A DNA stretch of 64,000 bases, taken from NCBI RefSeq assembly GCF_947496515.1, contig NZ_CANMDB010000001.1, positions 1 to 64,000 of the forward strand, in the 5' to 3' direction. The DNA is from an uncultured Roseobacter sp. (GTDB lineage Bacteria > Pseudomonadota > Alphaproteobacteria > Rhodobacterales > Rhodobacteraceae). How positions within the stretch are numbered: the first letter of the stretch is position 1; each line of letters begins with the position of its first letter. Shown here piece by piece: positions 30,338 to 40,036 of this stretch. The position numbers and the translations under genes are program-made. The notes below the pieces were generated by a model. The model worked only from the letters and a program-made list of their open reading frames with translations, did not search any database and was not told the origin of the DNA.

Positions 30338-30820
30338 ATGCAGCGCATTCTGGTGAGCGCCTGTCTGCTGGGACAGCCCGTTCGCTACGATGGCAGCGCA
30401 AAGACAGTGACCGACGCACTGCTGGAGCGCTGGCGGCAGGAGGGTCGGCTGGTGCCGCTCTGCCCCGAAGTCGGCGCAGGGTTTCCGACACCGCGACCAC
30501 CCGCCGAGATTGAAACAGCGGGCGGTGGGGCGGCGGTTTTGGCCGGGGAGGCGCGCATTCTCGAGAATACTGGCAGAGATGTAACCGGAACTTTTGTGCG
30601 AGGGGCCGAGCTGGCCGTGCGCCATGCAAGGCAGGCGGGCTGCGCCTTCGCACTTCTCACCGATGGCAGCCCATCCTGTGGCAGTACCTTCATCTACAGC
30701 GGTGCGCTCGATGGCGTCCGTCGCGCGGGGCAGGGGGTCGTGACCGCCGCGCTGGAAGCGGCGGGCATCCGCGTGTTCGCGCCCGCGCAGATCGCCGATC
30801 TGGCGGAAGCGCTGGCCTGA
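30338..30820 (+). CDS. DUF523 family protein
   Basis: A 160-residue protein matching DUF523: it opens ILVSACLLGQPVRYDG and later has LCPEVGAGFPTPRPP and LLTDGSPSCGS. The conserved Cys residues in SACLLG and PSCGS suggest a metal or cluster site, but function is not established. It starts three bases after the aroB stop and is the last gene of that unit. Confidence 0.85.
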   Translation: MQRILVSACLLGQPVRYDGSAKTVTDALLERWRQEGRLVPLCPEVGAGFPTPRPPAEIETAGGGAAVLAGEARILENTGRDVTGTFVRGAELAVRHARQAGCAFALLTDGSPSCGSTFIYSGALDGVRRAGQGVVTAALEAAGIRVFAPAQIADLAEALA

Positions 30821-30895
30821 CACACCGCAGGGCCAGCCACAAGGCGAAGAGGCCGGATCGTTACCCCGAGGGTTCAGCGGGTTAAGGCGGCGCCG

Positions 30896-30917
30896 GAAAG
30901 GCCTTCGAAGGCCTTTC
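30896..30917. repeat. perfect 22-base palindrome
   Basis: GAAAGGCCTTCG and its continuation form a sequence identical to its own reverse complement over 22 bases. It lies between the convergent DUF523 and ssb genes, 95 bases past the ssb stop. Neither side has a T-tract, so it may be a bidirectional, non-canonical transcription end or a protein site. Confidence 0.7.
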
Positions 30918-31011
30918 GCCAGCGGCGACCGCCTCGCCTGTCAGAAACCTTCACCGAGCGCAACCGCTCGGGCACGTCACGACATCAGGATTGCCGCAAA
31001 GCAGATCCGGA

Positions 31012-31518
31012 TCAGAACGGGATCTCATCATCCAGATCGCGCGACGGGGCCGGGCTGCCACCCCCGCTACCGCCACCGCCGTAGCTGTCCCCGCCACCGC
31101 GGTCGTCATAGCCCATCTGGCCGCCCCCGCCGCCGCCGTAGCCGCCACCCCCGCCGCCGCCACTGTCACGCCCGTCGAGCATGGTCAGCTCCGACCGGTA
31201 GGGGCGCAGCACGACCTCGGTCGAATAGCGATCCTGACCGGACTGGTCCTGCCACTTGCGCGTCTCCAGCTGGCCTTCGATGTAGACCTTGGAGCCCTTG
31301 CGCAGGTATTGCTCGGCCACCCGGGCCAATGGTTCGGAAAAGATCGCAACGGAATGCCACTCGGTCCGCTCCTTGCGCTCGCCGGTGGTGCGGTCCTTCC
31401 AGGTCTCGGAGGTGGCGATGCGCAGGTTGCACACCTTGCCGCCGTTCTGAAAGCTGCGCACTTCGGGGTCGCGCCCGAGATTGCCGATGATGATTACCTT
31501 GTTCACTGAGCCGGCCAT
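31012..31518 (-). CDS. ssb: single-stranded DNA-binding protein
   Basis: A 168-residue SSB with an OB fold at residues 1-110 ([40 protein letters not shown]). A glycine-rich flexible linker follows at about 115-155, then the acidic tip DDEIPF that recruits repair and replication proteins. It is essential for replication, recombination and repair. No SOS box was seen in the bases just upstream. Confidence 0.97.
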   Translation of the reverse strand: MAGSVNKVIIIGNLGRDPEVRSFQNGGKVCNLRIATSETWKDRTTGERKERTEWHSVAIFSEPLARVAEQYLRKGSKVYIEGQLETRKWQDQSGQDRYSTEVVLRPYRSELTMLDGRDSGGGGGGGYGGGGGGQMGYDDRGGGDSYGGGGSGGGSPAPSRDLDDEIPF

Positions 31519-31958
31519 CGCGTCCCTCTTCGATCATGTGGTGGCAGGCGGGCTCTGTACCCGAATCCCGCCGTTGGATTTTGCCGAGCCTACCGCGTGC
31601 GCGTGCGGGTTTCCACGGGCTTGAGGCTGTTATCCCGGCACGCGTCCCGAATTCAGGACCCCGCGGCGGACGCCTGGCCGAGAACGGACGCTCGGGGCTT
31701 ACGCGCCACTGGTTTTCAACCGTCGTGTGCGCGGCTCAGGGCCCGCGCCGGTCCGCGTCAGATCCGCCGGAACACGGTCCGTCCGTCTTGAACCAGAGAC
31801 GCCCTGTCAGACCGAAATCTGACACGCTGTGCGCCAGAGGGTCGAGGCGCTCAACCCCCAGCCGCCCCCGTTTTCAAAACCCAGGGTTGAAGCTGCTGCG
31901 GGCGCGATGCTTAGGGCTGGATCGGTCCGCGATTAGCGGGTATGCGGAGGGTATGAGG
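31519..31958. other. intergenic region between ssb and the lytic transglycosylase
   Basis: These 440 bases separate two divergent genes. The frame ahead of the transglycosylase is open but its composition is not protein-like and no ribosome binding site precedes its first codons. The only structure I see is the inverted repeat at 31805-31824. Confidence 0.55.
31805..31824. repeat. inverted repeat upstream of the lytic transglycosylase
   Basis: TGTCAGA and TCTGACA are perfect 7-bp inverted arms around CCGAAA. It lies 134 bases before the start of the transglycosylase and could be an operator or a leader hairpin; no T-tract follows. Confidence 0.5.
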
Positions 31959-32564
31959 ATGTGGCGGCAAATCAGATCAAAGCTGTCTGGCGGGGTGACG
32001 CTCTGCCTGATGCTGGGCATCGGTGGTGCCGTGGCAGAGGCGCAGACCCTGTCGAGCAAGAGCCGCAACAAGCTCTTTTCCGCGCAGACCAAGATCCTCG
32101 ATAGCCGGGCGGCAAGTCAATACAACAACTCTGTTCGGCTGCAGCCGCCGAAGGTTCAGGTGCCCACAAAGTGGGGCATACCGGCCTACGAAGGCGCTTA
32201 CAGCGGGCCATTTCTGGAGATGGCACGGGCCGCGGCCCGGCGTCACGGCGTGCCTGAGAACCTCTTTGTGCGGCTGGTACAACAGGAATCCAACTGGAAC
32301 CCCAAGGCAAAGTCACACAAGGGCGCTTTGGGCCTTGCGCAGCTGATGCCGCAAACCGCCCGCGGGCTGAGGGTCGATCCGCTCGATCCTGAACAGAACC
32401 TCGACGGCGGGGCCCGCTACCTGATGGCGCAGTACCGTACCTTTGGCAGCTGGAAGCTGGCGCTCGCGGCCTATAACGCAGGGCCCGGTGCCGTGAAGAA
32501 ACACGGCGGCATTCCACCCTTTCGCGAAACCCGCAACTACGTGAAGATCATCAGCGGCAGCTGA
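31959..32564 (+). CDS. lytic transglycosylase (SLT domain)
   Basis: A 201-residue exported enzyme that cleaves the glycan strands of peptidoglycan. A signal peptide covers about residues 1-27. The SLT domain (about 80-200) has [20 protein letters not shown] with the catalytic Glu, [13 protein letters not shown] and AYNAGPGAV, all family signatures. GGAGG lies eight bases before 31959, so this ATG is preferred to the one two codons earlier. Periplasmic. Confidence 0.9.
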   Translation: MWRQIRSKLSGGVTLCLMLGIGGAVAEAQTLSSKSRNKLFSAQTKILDSRAASQYNNSVRLQPPKVQVPTKWGIPAYEGAYSGPFLEMARAAARRHGVPENLFVRLVQQESNWNPKAKSHKGALGLAQLMPQTARGLRVDPLDPEQNLDGGARYLMAQYRTFGSWKLALAAYNAGPGAVKKHGGIPPFRETRNYVKIISGS

Positions 32565-32653
32565 TCCGGCCGGTGTCGGGTCGCTGTGGCGCTCGTGAAA
32601 GCGTTGGTCCAACCACCTGACAGATGACGTGAGACAGGCTGATCCGCCCGGGA

Positions 32654-34744
32654 TCATTCCGCCGCCATGTCAACTTCGATCACCGGCGTCATCCTCGCCA
32701 GTTTGTCTTCGTCCAGATGACATTTGATCTGGTGAGCACCGGGCAGGCTGCGCAGCGGTGGCACCTCCCGTTCGCAGAGATCCCCAGGGACCTCCGTTTT
32801 CCAGCGACAGCGTGTGTGAAACGGGCAGCCGGACGGCGGGTTCATGGCCGAGGGCACATCCCCCTCCAGCACGATGTGTTTCTTGCGCACTTTCGTATCG
32901 GCGATGGGCACCGCCGACAGCAGTGCCTCGGTATAGGGGTGGTAAGGCGGGGCAAAGACCTGATCGGTCGTGCCCAGCTCCACCACATGGCCCAGATACA
33001 TGACCAGCACCCGGTCGCTCAGATAGCGCACGATGGACAGATCGTGGCTGATGAAAATGAGCGTGGTCTTATGGGCGCGCTGGATCTCCATCAACAGATC
33101 GGTGACCGCCGCCTGCACCGACACATCCAGCGCAGAGACAGGCTCATCCGCGACCACGACCCGCGCATCGCCCGCAAAGGCACGCGCGATGCCCACGCGC
33201 TGCTTCTGCCCGCCGGACAGCTGCCGCGGCATCCGGTCCGCAAAACTGCGCGGCAGCTTGACCAGATCCAAAAGCGCCAGCATCCGCGCGCGCCGGTCGG
33301 CACCGGTGGCGCCAACACCGAAGACCTCCAGCGCCCGGATAATCTGCCGCCCCACGGTCATGGCGGGGTTGAGCGTATCGAACGGGTTCTGGAACACCAT
33401 CTGGACATCCGCCACCGTGCCTGCATCGCGCGCCTCTATGGGCACATCCTGCAGCGCGCGGTTGCCCAACAGGATCTCGCCGTCGGTGGCGGTCTCCAGT
33501 CCCATCAACAGCTTGGCAAAGGTGGATTTGCCACACCCGGATTCGCCCACGATGGCCAGCGTCTCGCTCTCGCGCGCCTCGAAGCTGAGGCTCTCATTGG
33601 CCTTGACCAACCGCCTCTTGCCGCCGCCGAAGAGCGCACCACTCACCACCTCGTAGTACTTCTTCAAGCTGTCGATCTTGAGGATCACATCGCCCACGGC
33701 GCTCTGTTGCTTGACGCCAGAGACTTGGGGCGGCGCGGCCCAGTCGATCTCCTGCCACCTCACGCAGCGCGTCTCGTGCCGGATCGCAGGATCAACCGAC
33801 ACGATGGGGATCGTCTCGCGATCACAGACCCCGCGCACAAAATAGTCACAACGCGGCCCGAAATTGCATCCCTCGGGCCGTTCGTGGGGCAGGGGGAAAT
33901 TGCCCGGGATCGCGACCAGAGGCCGCGCCGTCTTGTCCGCCCCGGGCAGCGGGATCGACCGAAAGAGCGCTTGCGTATAGGGGTGCCGCATCCGGTCAAA
34001 GACCTCCGCTGTCGGGCCCCGCTCGACCGCCTCGCCAGAGTACATCACACAGATGCGGTCACAGGTCTCCAGCACCAGCCCGAGATTATGACTGATGAAC
34101 AGCATCGAGGTGCCGTATTTCTTGCCAAGATCCTTCACCAGGTCGAGCACCGCCGCCTCTACCGTCACGTCGAGCGCGGTTGTCGGCTCATCCAGGATCA
34201 GCAGCGCAGGCTCCGACATCAGCGCCATGGCGATGACGATGCGCTGTTGCTGCCCGCCGGACAGCTGATGCGGATAGGCCTCCAGAATGCGCGCGGGGTC
34301 CGGCAGCTTCACATCCCGCACCATCTGAAGTGCCCGTTCACGCGCCGCCGCCTCACCCATCCCCTGATGGATCATCGGCACCTCCATCAGCTGTCGGCCC
34401 ACCCGCATCGCGGGGTTCAGCGAGGCCATGGGCTCCTGATAGATCATCGCAATCTCGGCCCCGCGAATGGCGCGCAACTCCGCGGCATCCATGGCGCCGA
34501 GATCTCTGCCCTTGAAGCGGATCGACCCGCCGACAACCCGCCCGTTCTGCCCCAGATCCTGCATCACACCAAGCGCCACGGTGGACTTGCCACAGCCCGA
34601 TTCCCCCACCAGCCCCACGGCCTCACCCGGCCTGACCTTGACGGAGAAATCCATCACCGCCGGGATCTCCCGGGCCCGCGTGAAAAAGGAAATGGACAGG
34701 GTGTCAATCTCCAGGATCGGCGCCTGATCTGTCTGCGGTTTCAT
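32654..34744 (-). CDS. oligopeptide-type ABC transporter ATP-binding protein (two fused ATPases)
   Basis: A 696-residue fusion of the two nucleotide-binding proteins (OppD/OppF or DppD/DppF type). The first half has GESGCGKST, LSGGQQQRI and LDEPTTALD; the second repeats GESGCGKST, LSGGQKQRVGIARAF and ADEPVSALD. Each half ends in an oligopeptide-transporter C-terminal module with Cys residues (FGPRCDYFVRGVC; CPFHTRCRW). It powers the permeases encoded upstream. GGGAG six bases before the ATG at 34744 decides the start. No substrate-binding protein is in the cluster. Confidence 0.92.
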   Translation of the reverse strand: MKPQTDQAPILEIDTLSISFFTRAREIPAVMDFSVKVRPGEAVGLVGESGCGKSTVALGVMQDLGQNGRVVGGSIRFKGRDLGAMDAAELRAIRGAEIAMIYQEPMASLNPAMRVGRQLMEVPMIHQGMGEAAARERALQMVRDVKLPDPARILEAYPHQLSGGQQQRIVIAMALMSEPALLILDEPTTALDVTVEAAVLDLVKDLGKKYGTSMLFISHNLGLVLETCDRICVMYSGEAVERGPTAEVFDRMRHPYTQALFRSIPLPGADKTARPLVAIPGNFPLPHERPEGCNFGPRCDYFVRGVCDRETIPIVSVDPAIRHETRCVRWQEIDWAAPPQVSGVKQQSAVGDVILKIDSLKKYYEVVSGALFGGGKRRLVKANESLSFEARESETLAIVGESGCGKSTFAKLLMGLETATDGEILLGNRALQDVPIEARDAGTVADVQMVFQNPFDTLNPAMTVGRQIIRALEVFGVGATGADRRARMLALLDLVKLPRSFADRMPRQLSGGQKQRVGIARAFAGDARVVVADEPVSALDVSVQAAVTDLLMEIQRAHKTTLIFISHDLSIVRYLSDRVLVMYLGHVVELGTTDQVFAPPYHPYTEALLSAVPIADTKVRKKHIVLEGDVPSAMNPPSGCPFHTRCRWKTEVPGDLCEREVPPLRSLPGAHQIKCHLDEDKLARMTPVIEVDMAAE

Positions 34745-34767
34745 CCTCATCTCCCTGACTGGCTCTT

Positions 34768-34826
34768 TCATCTTGCCAGATAAACTCCGGGGGGCCGCGC
34801 TTTGCGCGGTGGGGGCTGGCCCCCAT
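34768..34826 (-). repeat. GC-hairpin repeat, copy 2
   Basis: Read on the minus strand this consists of hairpins GGGGGCCAGCCCCC and CCGCGCAAAGCGCGG, then the 27-base tail at 34768-34794 (CCCCCCGGAGTTTATC to GGCAAGATGA). The tail matches copy 1 at 7467-7493 with a single C/T difference. It fills most of the gap between the permease gene and the ATPase gene of the ABC operon. Confidence 0.75.
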
Positions 34827-34834
34827 ATTTCTTT

Positions 34835-36052
34835 TTAATCCCGCAAACTCTCCTCGCGCAGACCATCGGCCAGCAGATTGAGCCCCAGCACCAGCGTCAG
34901 CAGCGCCACCGCCGGCACCACCGCCGGATGCACATAGGCGCGTAACAGCTGACGACCTGAGTTGATGGTGGTCCCCCAGTCCGGGCTCTCCGATGCGAGC
35001 CCCAGACCAAAGAACCCAAGGGTCCCCAGCAAGATCGTGGTATAGCCGATCCGCAAGCAGAAATCGACGATCAGCGGCCCGCGCGCGTTGGGCAGGATCT
35101 CCCAGAGCATGATGTACCACGGTCCCTCGCCACGGGTCTGGGCCGCTGCCACATAGTCGCGCGTCTTGATATCCATCGCCAGCCCGCGCACGATCCGAAA
35201 GACCGTCGGCGCATTGACAAAAACCACCGAGACAAAGACCACCAGGATCCCGGGATCAATGTCGAAAAGATCGATCGCGGCCGGCAATCCCGGGATCCGG
35301 TACTCAGGCGTCGCCACCACCGCACCGCCGGTAGAGACCAGCGACAGATAGAGCCAGCCAAGACCCAGGATCACCACCGCCAGCAAGGGCGTACGCACCG
35401 CCTTTCGGGTCCAGTAACGCGCGTTCAGCAACACCACCACAAAGACCAGCGGAAAGGCAAAGAGCACCAGTGCCATGTAATTCGGGATGCCAGTCTGCAC
35501 GATCTCGGGGGTGACCAGCAGGTAGAACAGCAAGATCACCGGAAAGGCGAGGATCAGATTGGCCAGAAAAGACAGCCCGGTATCCAGCGCCCCGCCGAAA
35601 TATCCCGCAGGCAGCCCCAGCGTGATCCCCACCATGAAGGCAAAGAGCGTGGCCAGGGGCGCGATCTGCACCACGATCCAGGCGCCCTTGATGACCCGGC
35701 TGAACACATCCCGCGCCAGGTTGTCACCGCCCAGCAAAAAGTAGGGGTAGTCGCCCTCGGCGGGGCTGCGCAGCGCCGTGCCGGGCGGCTCGTTCTTCAT
35801 GCCGGACACCTGGCTGAGCGGATCATGTGTCACGATCAGATCGAATGGACCGCCCAGAACCCCCGCCAGCACCCAGAACATGACCAACCCAAAGCCGATC
35901 ATGCCGATGGTACTGTCGAACAGCTTGCCGTAAAGCCCCAGCCGACCCTTGAAGGTGACCGATAGCGCAAAGATCGCCACCAGCGCGATCCACACCGGTG
36001 TCAGCTGCACCATGACCGCCACAAAAATCTCGCCCCAGCTCAGCGGTTCCAT
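34835..36052 (-). CDS. oligopeptide-type ABC transporter permease (DppC-like)
   Basis: A 405-residue inner-membrane permease. Hydrophobic segments lie at about 15-35, 48-70, 125-150, 155-175, 195-215, 220-245 and toward the C-terminus. The BPD-transport EAA-like loop is YVAAAQTRGEGPWYIMLWEILPNARGPL, which contacts the ATPase. It is longer than typical DppC (about 300) because of inserts between helices. Starts nine bases after the DppB-like gene. Confidence 0.9.
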   Translation of the reverse strand: MEPLSWGEIFVAVMVQLTPVWIALVAIFALSVTFKGRLGLYGKLFDSTIGMIGFGLVMFWVLAGVLGGPFDLIVTHDPLSQVSGMKNEPPGTALRSPAEGDYPYFLLGGDNLARDVFSRVIKGAWIVVQIAPLATLFAFMVGITLGLPAGYFGGALDTGLSFLANLILAFPVILLFYLLVTPEIVQTGIPNYMALVLFAFPLVFVVVLLNARYWTRKAVRTPLLAVVILGLGWLYLSLVSTGGAVVATPEYRIPGLPAAIDLFDIDPGILVVFVSVVFVNAPTVFRIVRGLAMDIKTRDYVAAAQTRGEGPWYIMLWEILPNARGPLIVDFCLRIGYTTILLGTLGFFGLGLASESPDWGTTINSGRQLLRAYVHPAVVPAVALLTLVLGLNLLADGLREESLRD

Positions 36053-36061
36053 GCTTCTCCC

Positions 36062-37102
36062 TCAGGCAACGCGGATGCGCGGGTTGAGATAGACATAACC
36101 GATATCGGAGATGAGCTGCGTCAGCAGCACCACGATCACCGACACCACCGACACCGCCAGCAGCAACTCGATGTCATTGTTGCCTGCTGCCTGCACCAGC
36201 ACCCAGCCGAAACCCTTGTAGTTGAAGAGTGTCTCGACGATCACCACCCCGTTCAGCAACCAGGGAAACTGCAGCATGATCACCGTGAAGGGCGCGATCA
36301 GCGCGTTGCGCAGCGCGTGTTTCAACACGATGTTGCCAAAGCTTACGCCCTTCAGCCGCGCCGTCCGAATGTACTGCGCCGTCATCACTTCGCTCATGCT
36401 CGCCCGGGTCATCCGTGCGATATAGCCCATGCCAAAGAGCGCAATGGTGACCACCGGCAGGGTGAAATTCTCGAAGGTCGCGTCGTCCATGGCCGATGTG
36501 GCCGACCCGTTGAAGATCTTGAACCCGGCGGAGGACGCAAAGACCGCAATGAAGATCACCCCGGATACATACTCGGGCGTGGCGGTCGACAGGATCGACA
36601 CCGTCGACAGCGACCGGTCGAGCTTGGAGCCTTCGCGCATGCCCGCAAGCACACCGATGAGCAGGGCCATGGGCACCATCAGCAGCATCACAAAGAACAT
36701 CAGCTTGCCCGTAAGCCCCAGCCGCTCGGCCACGATCCCGCCTACATCCGCCTTGAACACGGTCGACCGGCCCCAGTCGCCTTGCAACACGCCACAGTAG
36801 CTGCGCCGCGCCTCCTCGGGCGTGCCTGCGTCAAAGCATTTGCCTGCAACGGTGCCGTCCGTCTCGATCACCCAACCCGGCACGACGCCCAACCATTGAC
36901 CGAACTTGATCGGCAGCGGCTGAAGATAGCCGTTCCTGCCCAGATAGCTCTCCACCGCCTCGTCGGACATCCGGAAGTTTCCTTGAGTCTTGGCCAGTTT
37001 CTCAAGGTTCGGATAGAGGTTTGTCAGCCAGAAAACGACGAACGTCAGGCAGAGCGCGGTCAGTACCATGACACCAAGGCGTTTGAGTATGAAAAGTCCC
37101 AT
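36062..37102 (-). CDS. oligopeptide-type ABC transporter permease (DppB-like)
   Basis: A 346-residue permease opening with LFILKRLGVMVLTALCLTFVVF, a membrane helix typical of DppB/OppB. A long periplasmic segment follows (about 32-135), then about five helices. The EAA-like loop is TARLKGVSFGNIVLKHALRNALI. First gene of the ABC operon. A gap of 189 bases with no clear gene separates it from the AraC-type gene upstream. Confidence 0.9.
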   Translation of the reverse strand: MGLFILKRLGVMVLTALCLTFVVFWLTNLYPNLEKLAKTQGNFRMSDEAVESYLGRNGYLQPLPIKFGQWLGVVPGWVIETDGTVAGKCFDAGTPEEARRSYCGVLQGDWGRSTVFKADVGGIVAERLGLTGKLMFFVMLLMVPMALLIGVLAGMREGSKLDRSLSTVSILSTATPEYVSGVIFIAVFASSAGFKIFNGSATSAMDDATFENFTLPVVTIALFGMGYIARMTRASMSEVMTAQYIRTARLKGVSFGNIVLKHALRNALIAPFTVIMLQFPWLLNGVVIVETLFNYKGFGWVLVQAAGNNDIELLLAVSVVSVIVVLLTQLISDIGYVYLNPRIRVA

Positions 37103-37291
37103 CCCATGCCCCTGTTGTCAGACCGTGGCGTCTTGCTGCGGCGCGCGACCGGCTGTTGCGTCCGACCGCCGCTCATTTTGCGCCATGAGGCCCGAGTTTG
37201 GCGGGCGCGTCAATGCCATCTTGCGGGGTTGGCGCGTTCGTTCGCGACATCTCGCATGTCGTAAATCGGCGCGGTCGCTGGCGTCAGGCGC

Positions 37292-38098
37292 TCAGGCAGC
37301 CTTGAGAGCGAGGGCCGATGCCTTGCGCAGTGCTGTCGGTGACGATTTGGTGTGGTGCTGCATGAACCGGGTGAAATAGGCGGCGCTGCCAAACCCGAGG
37401 TGCCGCGCGATGTCCTGTGCCGGCACGTCGGTCGAGGTCAGCAGGCAGCGCGCCTCATAGAGCACGCGCTCGGTCAGCAGTTCGGCCGCGGTCTTGCCGG
37501 TCGCGGCCTTGCAGGCGCGTGTCAGATGGGTGGGGGTCACCCCCAGATAGGCCGCGTGATCGGCCATGGTCATGGGGGTCGCGAACTGTTCATTGAGATG
37601 CGCGCAATAGGCCGCGCTCAGCCGTGCGGCGGCATTGCGCCGGGGGGAGGCATGTTCTTCGAGCCCGATTTGCCGTTGCACCCAGACGGAGATCAGCGCG
37701 CCGTAGGCATCCATTGCCTGCTCCTGAAGCGGCCTGCCGCTCTCCTGTTCGCGGATCCCGGCCTCGATCAGCCCGGTCAGTTCTTTCATCGAGAGCGCAT
37801 CGCGGATGCGCAAAAGCCGCGGGATCTGCGGCATCAGCAGGTCCGTCTCCCGCGGGATCACCACCGCCTGGGCCATGGCCTGCGGGCCCAGCTGCAGCGA
37901 AAAGAGCTGACCCGCCGGGATCACCAGCGCGTTGTGCGTGCCCACCCCGCGCCGCCGCCCGTCCAGCAGCGCGCGCCCCTGACCGCGGGTCACCCAGATT
38001 AGCAGATGGTCGGGCCGGTCGTGCACCAGCGCCAGACGCCATTCCTGACCCTCGCACAGCTGCGGCAACGACATGATTTCCGGTCGGTTCGAGGACAT
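37292..38098 (-). CDS. AraC family transcriptional regulator
   Basis: A 268-residue regulator. The N-terminal cupin-like sensing domain (about 1-140) contains GQGRALLDGRRRGVG and ALVIPAGQLFSLQLG. The two-helix-turn-helix AraC domain is at about 170-265, with MADHAAYLGVTPTHLTRACKAATG and DIARHLGFGSAAYFTRFMQHH. AAGGAG precedes the ATG. Upstream, at 38135-38155, two direct TTAAC repeats 16 bases apart could be its own operator. It may control the ABC genes downstream, but there is no direct evidence. Confidence 0.9.
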   Translation of the reverse strand: MSSNRPEIMSLPQLCEGQEWRLALVHDRPDHLLIWVTRGQGRALLDGRRRGVGTHNALVIPAGQLFSLQLGPQAMAQAVVIPRETDLLMPQIPRLLRIRDALSMKELTGLIEAGIREQESGRPLQEQAMDAYGALISVWVQRQIGLEEHASPRRNAAARLSAAYCAHLNEQFATPMTMADHAAYLGVTPTHLTRACKAATGKTAAELLTERVLYEARCLLTSTDVPAQDIARHLGFGSAAYFTRFMQHHTKSSPTALRKASALALKAA

Positions 38099-38212
38099 CG
38101 AGGGAACTCCTTTGCCCGATGAGTCGTATTTTAGTTAACTTACCGGAAGATTAACGCAACCGGGACGGGGCGCCAGTGCCCCCCACGCTGGCGGTGGAGG
38201 CCGGTCCTCCGA

Positions 38213-39106
38213 TCAGCCCGCGGGCGCAAATGCCTGCCAGTCGCGCATTTTGGACCTGAACCAGGTGCGCTGGCGCTTGGCGAACTGCCGGGTGGCGATG
38301 ATGGCCCGTCCCGCGGCCTGCTGCCGCGTCAGCTCCCCCTTCAGATGCGCGATCAGCTCCGGCGCGCCGATGGCGCGATGCGCGGGCAGCGCAGGGTCAT
38401 AGGAGGGCAGGACCGCGCGGGCTTCCTCCAGCGCGCCTGCGCTGAGCATCGCCTCGAACCGCCGGGCGATCCGCGCGTTCAGCACCTCCTTGGGTGTGGT
38501 GAAGACGACGCAGTCCGCCGCCCGCTCGGGCAGAAGCGGCGCGCCGGTGTCGCGCTGCCAGTCGCGCAGGCCGCGCCCGGTGGTCTCCTGCACCTCCCAC
38601 GCGCGCTGCACCCGCGCGCGGTTGGCCGTGTCGATGGCGTCCCGGGTGGCCGGGTCCAGGGCGGCCAGCATATCCGCCAGCGCCATGGCATCCCCGCGCG
38701 CCCGCACCTGGGCGGGTGTCGCGGGGATCTCCGCCAGCCCGCGCGTCAGTGCGGCAAAGTAAAGCCCGGTACCGCCCACGATGATCGGGCGCGCATCGCC
38801 CGCCAGCACAGCCGCGACCTCGCGCAGCCAATGGCCCGCCGAATAGCTGCTCGTTGCCGCGTGGTGGCCGTAGAGCAGATGCGTTGCCGCGGCCTCTTCC
38901 TCCACCGACGGTCGTGCGGTCAGCACGCGCCAGCAGTCATAGACCTGGCTTGCATCCGCATTCACGATCACGCCGCCGTGCCGTGCTGCCACCTCCAGCG
39001 CCACCGCCGATTTGCCGGACGCCGTCGGCCCCGCGATCAACAGCGGTTTTTCGCGCGAGAGCCCGGCGATGAGCGATGCTGTGGCAGTGATTTCAGGCAG
39101 GGTCAT
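38213..39106 (-). CDS. miaA: tRNA dimethylallyltransferase
   Basis: Adds a dimethylallyl group to A37 of tRNAs reading codons that begin with U. The 297 residues include [19 protein letters not shown] (P-loop near residue 25), NADASQVY and [10 protein letters not shown]. The ATG at 39106 gives the family length; an in-frame ATG at 39160 would add 18 residues of unlikely Pro-rich sequence. It is divergent from pyrH. Confidence 0.93.
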   Translation of the reverse strand: MTLPEITATASLIAGLSREKPLLIAGPTASGKSAVALEVAARHGGVIVNADASQVYDCWRVLTARPSVEEEAAATHLLYGHHAATSSYSAGHWLREVAAVLAGDARPIIVGGTGLYFAALTRGLAEIPATPAQVRARGDAMALADMLAALDPATRDAIDTANRARVQRAWEVQETTGRGLRDWQRDTGAPLLPERAADCVVFTTPKEVLNARIARRFEAMLSAGALEEARAVLPSYDPALPAHRAIGAPELIAHLKGELTRQQAAGRAIIATRQFAKRQRTWFRSKMRDWQAFAPAG

Positions 39107-39201
39107 TTTCTGCGGCTCGGGGGCTTGGGGTGCATTGCAGTCCGGGGGCTTTTCGGACATTTTGCCGCCGAACAAAACCCCACGCGCCAGGAGCTTGCCC
39201 G

Positions 39202-39933
39202 ATGACCCACCCAGACCCTCAGGCCAAGTTCAAACGGGTGATGCTCAAGATCTCCGGCGAAGCACTGATGGGAGACCAGAGTTTCGGGTTGAACCCGCCA
39301 ACGGTGGAACGCATCGCCCGCGAGGTTCATTCCGTGCATGAGATGGGCGTCGAGATCTGCATGGTGATCGGCGGCGGGAACATCTTTCGCGGGCTGCAGG
39401 GCTCCGCACAGGGGATGGAGCGGACGACGGCAGACTACATGGGCATGCTGGCCACGGTGATGAATGCTCTTGGCATGCAGTCGGCGCTGGAGGGTCTGGG
39501 CATCCACACGCGGGTGATCTCTGCCATCACCATGAACGAAGTGGCGGAACCCTATATCCGCCGCCGCGCCGTGCGCCACCTGGAGAAAAAACGCGTCTGC
39601 ATCTTTGCCGCCGGGACGGGCAACCCCTACTTCACCACCGATACTGCCGCGGCCCTGCGCGCCAACGAGATGTCCTGCGAGGCGATCTTCATGGGCAAGA
39701 ACGGGGTCGACGGCGTCTATGACAAGGATCCCAAAACCAACTCCGACGCCACCCGCTACGAGACCGTCACCTACAATGAAGTGCTGCAAAAGAACCTCAA
39801 GGTCATGGATGCCTCCGCGATCGCGCTGGCACGCGACAACAACCTGCCCCTGATCGTTTTCCCGCTGGACACACCCGGCGGGTTCAAGTCGATCCTGGAA
39901 GGCCGCGGCACCTTTACCCGGGTGCAGGGCTGA
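39202..39933 (+). CDS. pyrH: UMP kinase
   Basis: Phosphorylates UMP to UDP, a hexameric enzyme of the amino-acid kinase fold. The 243 residues have [24 protein letters not shown], and [22 protein letters not shown] lies nine bases before the ATG, so the longer upstream frame is not used. It leads the run pyrH-frr-uppS-cdsA-dxr-rseP that is conserved in many proteobacteria. Confidence 0.97.
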   Translation: MTHPDPQAKFKRVMLKISGEALMGDQSFGLNPPTVERIAREVHSVHEMGVEICMVIGGGNIFRGLQGSAQGMERTTADYMGMLATVMNALGMQSALEGLGIHTRVISAITMNEVAEPYIRRRAVRHLEKKRVCIFAAGTGNPYFTTDTAAALRANEMSCEAIFMGKNGVDGVYDKDPKTNSDATRYETVTYNEVLQKNLKVMDASAIALARDNNLPLIVFPLDTPGGFKSILEGRGTFTRVQG

Positions 39934-40036
39934 AGCCTGTGTAACTCCCGCTGGCCTTTCGCAACAAACCTGATCTATACACGGGCGCACCAACCGCGCG
40001 CACCCGCGCGCCGCGTACACTTTGGCAGGAAGACCG

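Noticed and set aside
31536-31958. N-terminal extension of the lytic transglycosylase
   Set aside because: The frame is open but lacks protein-like composition. The signal peptide and ribosome binding site place the start at 31959.
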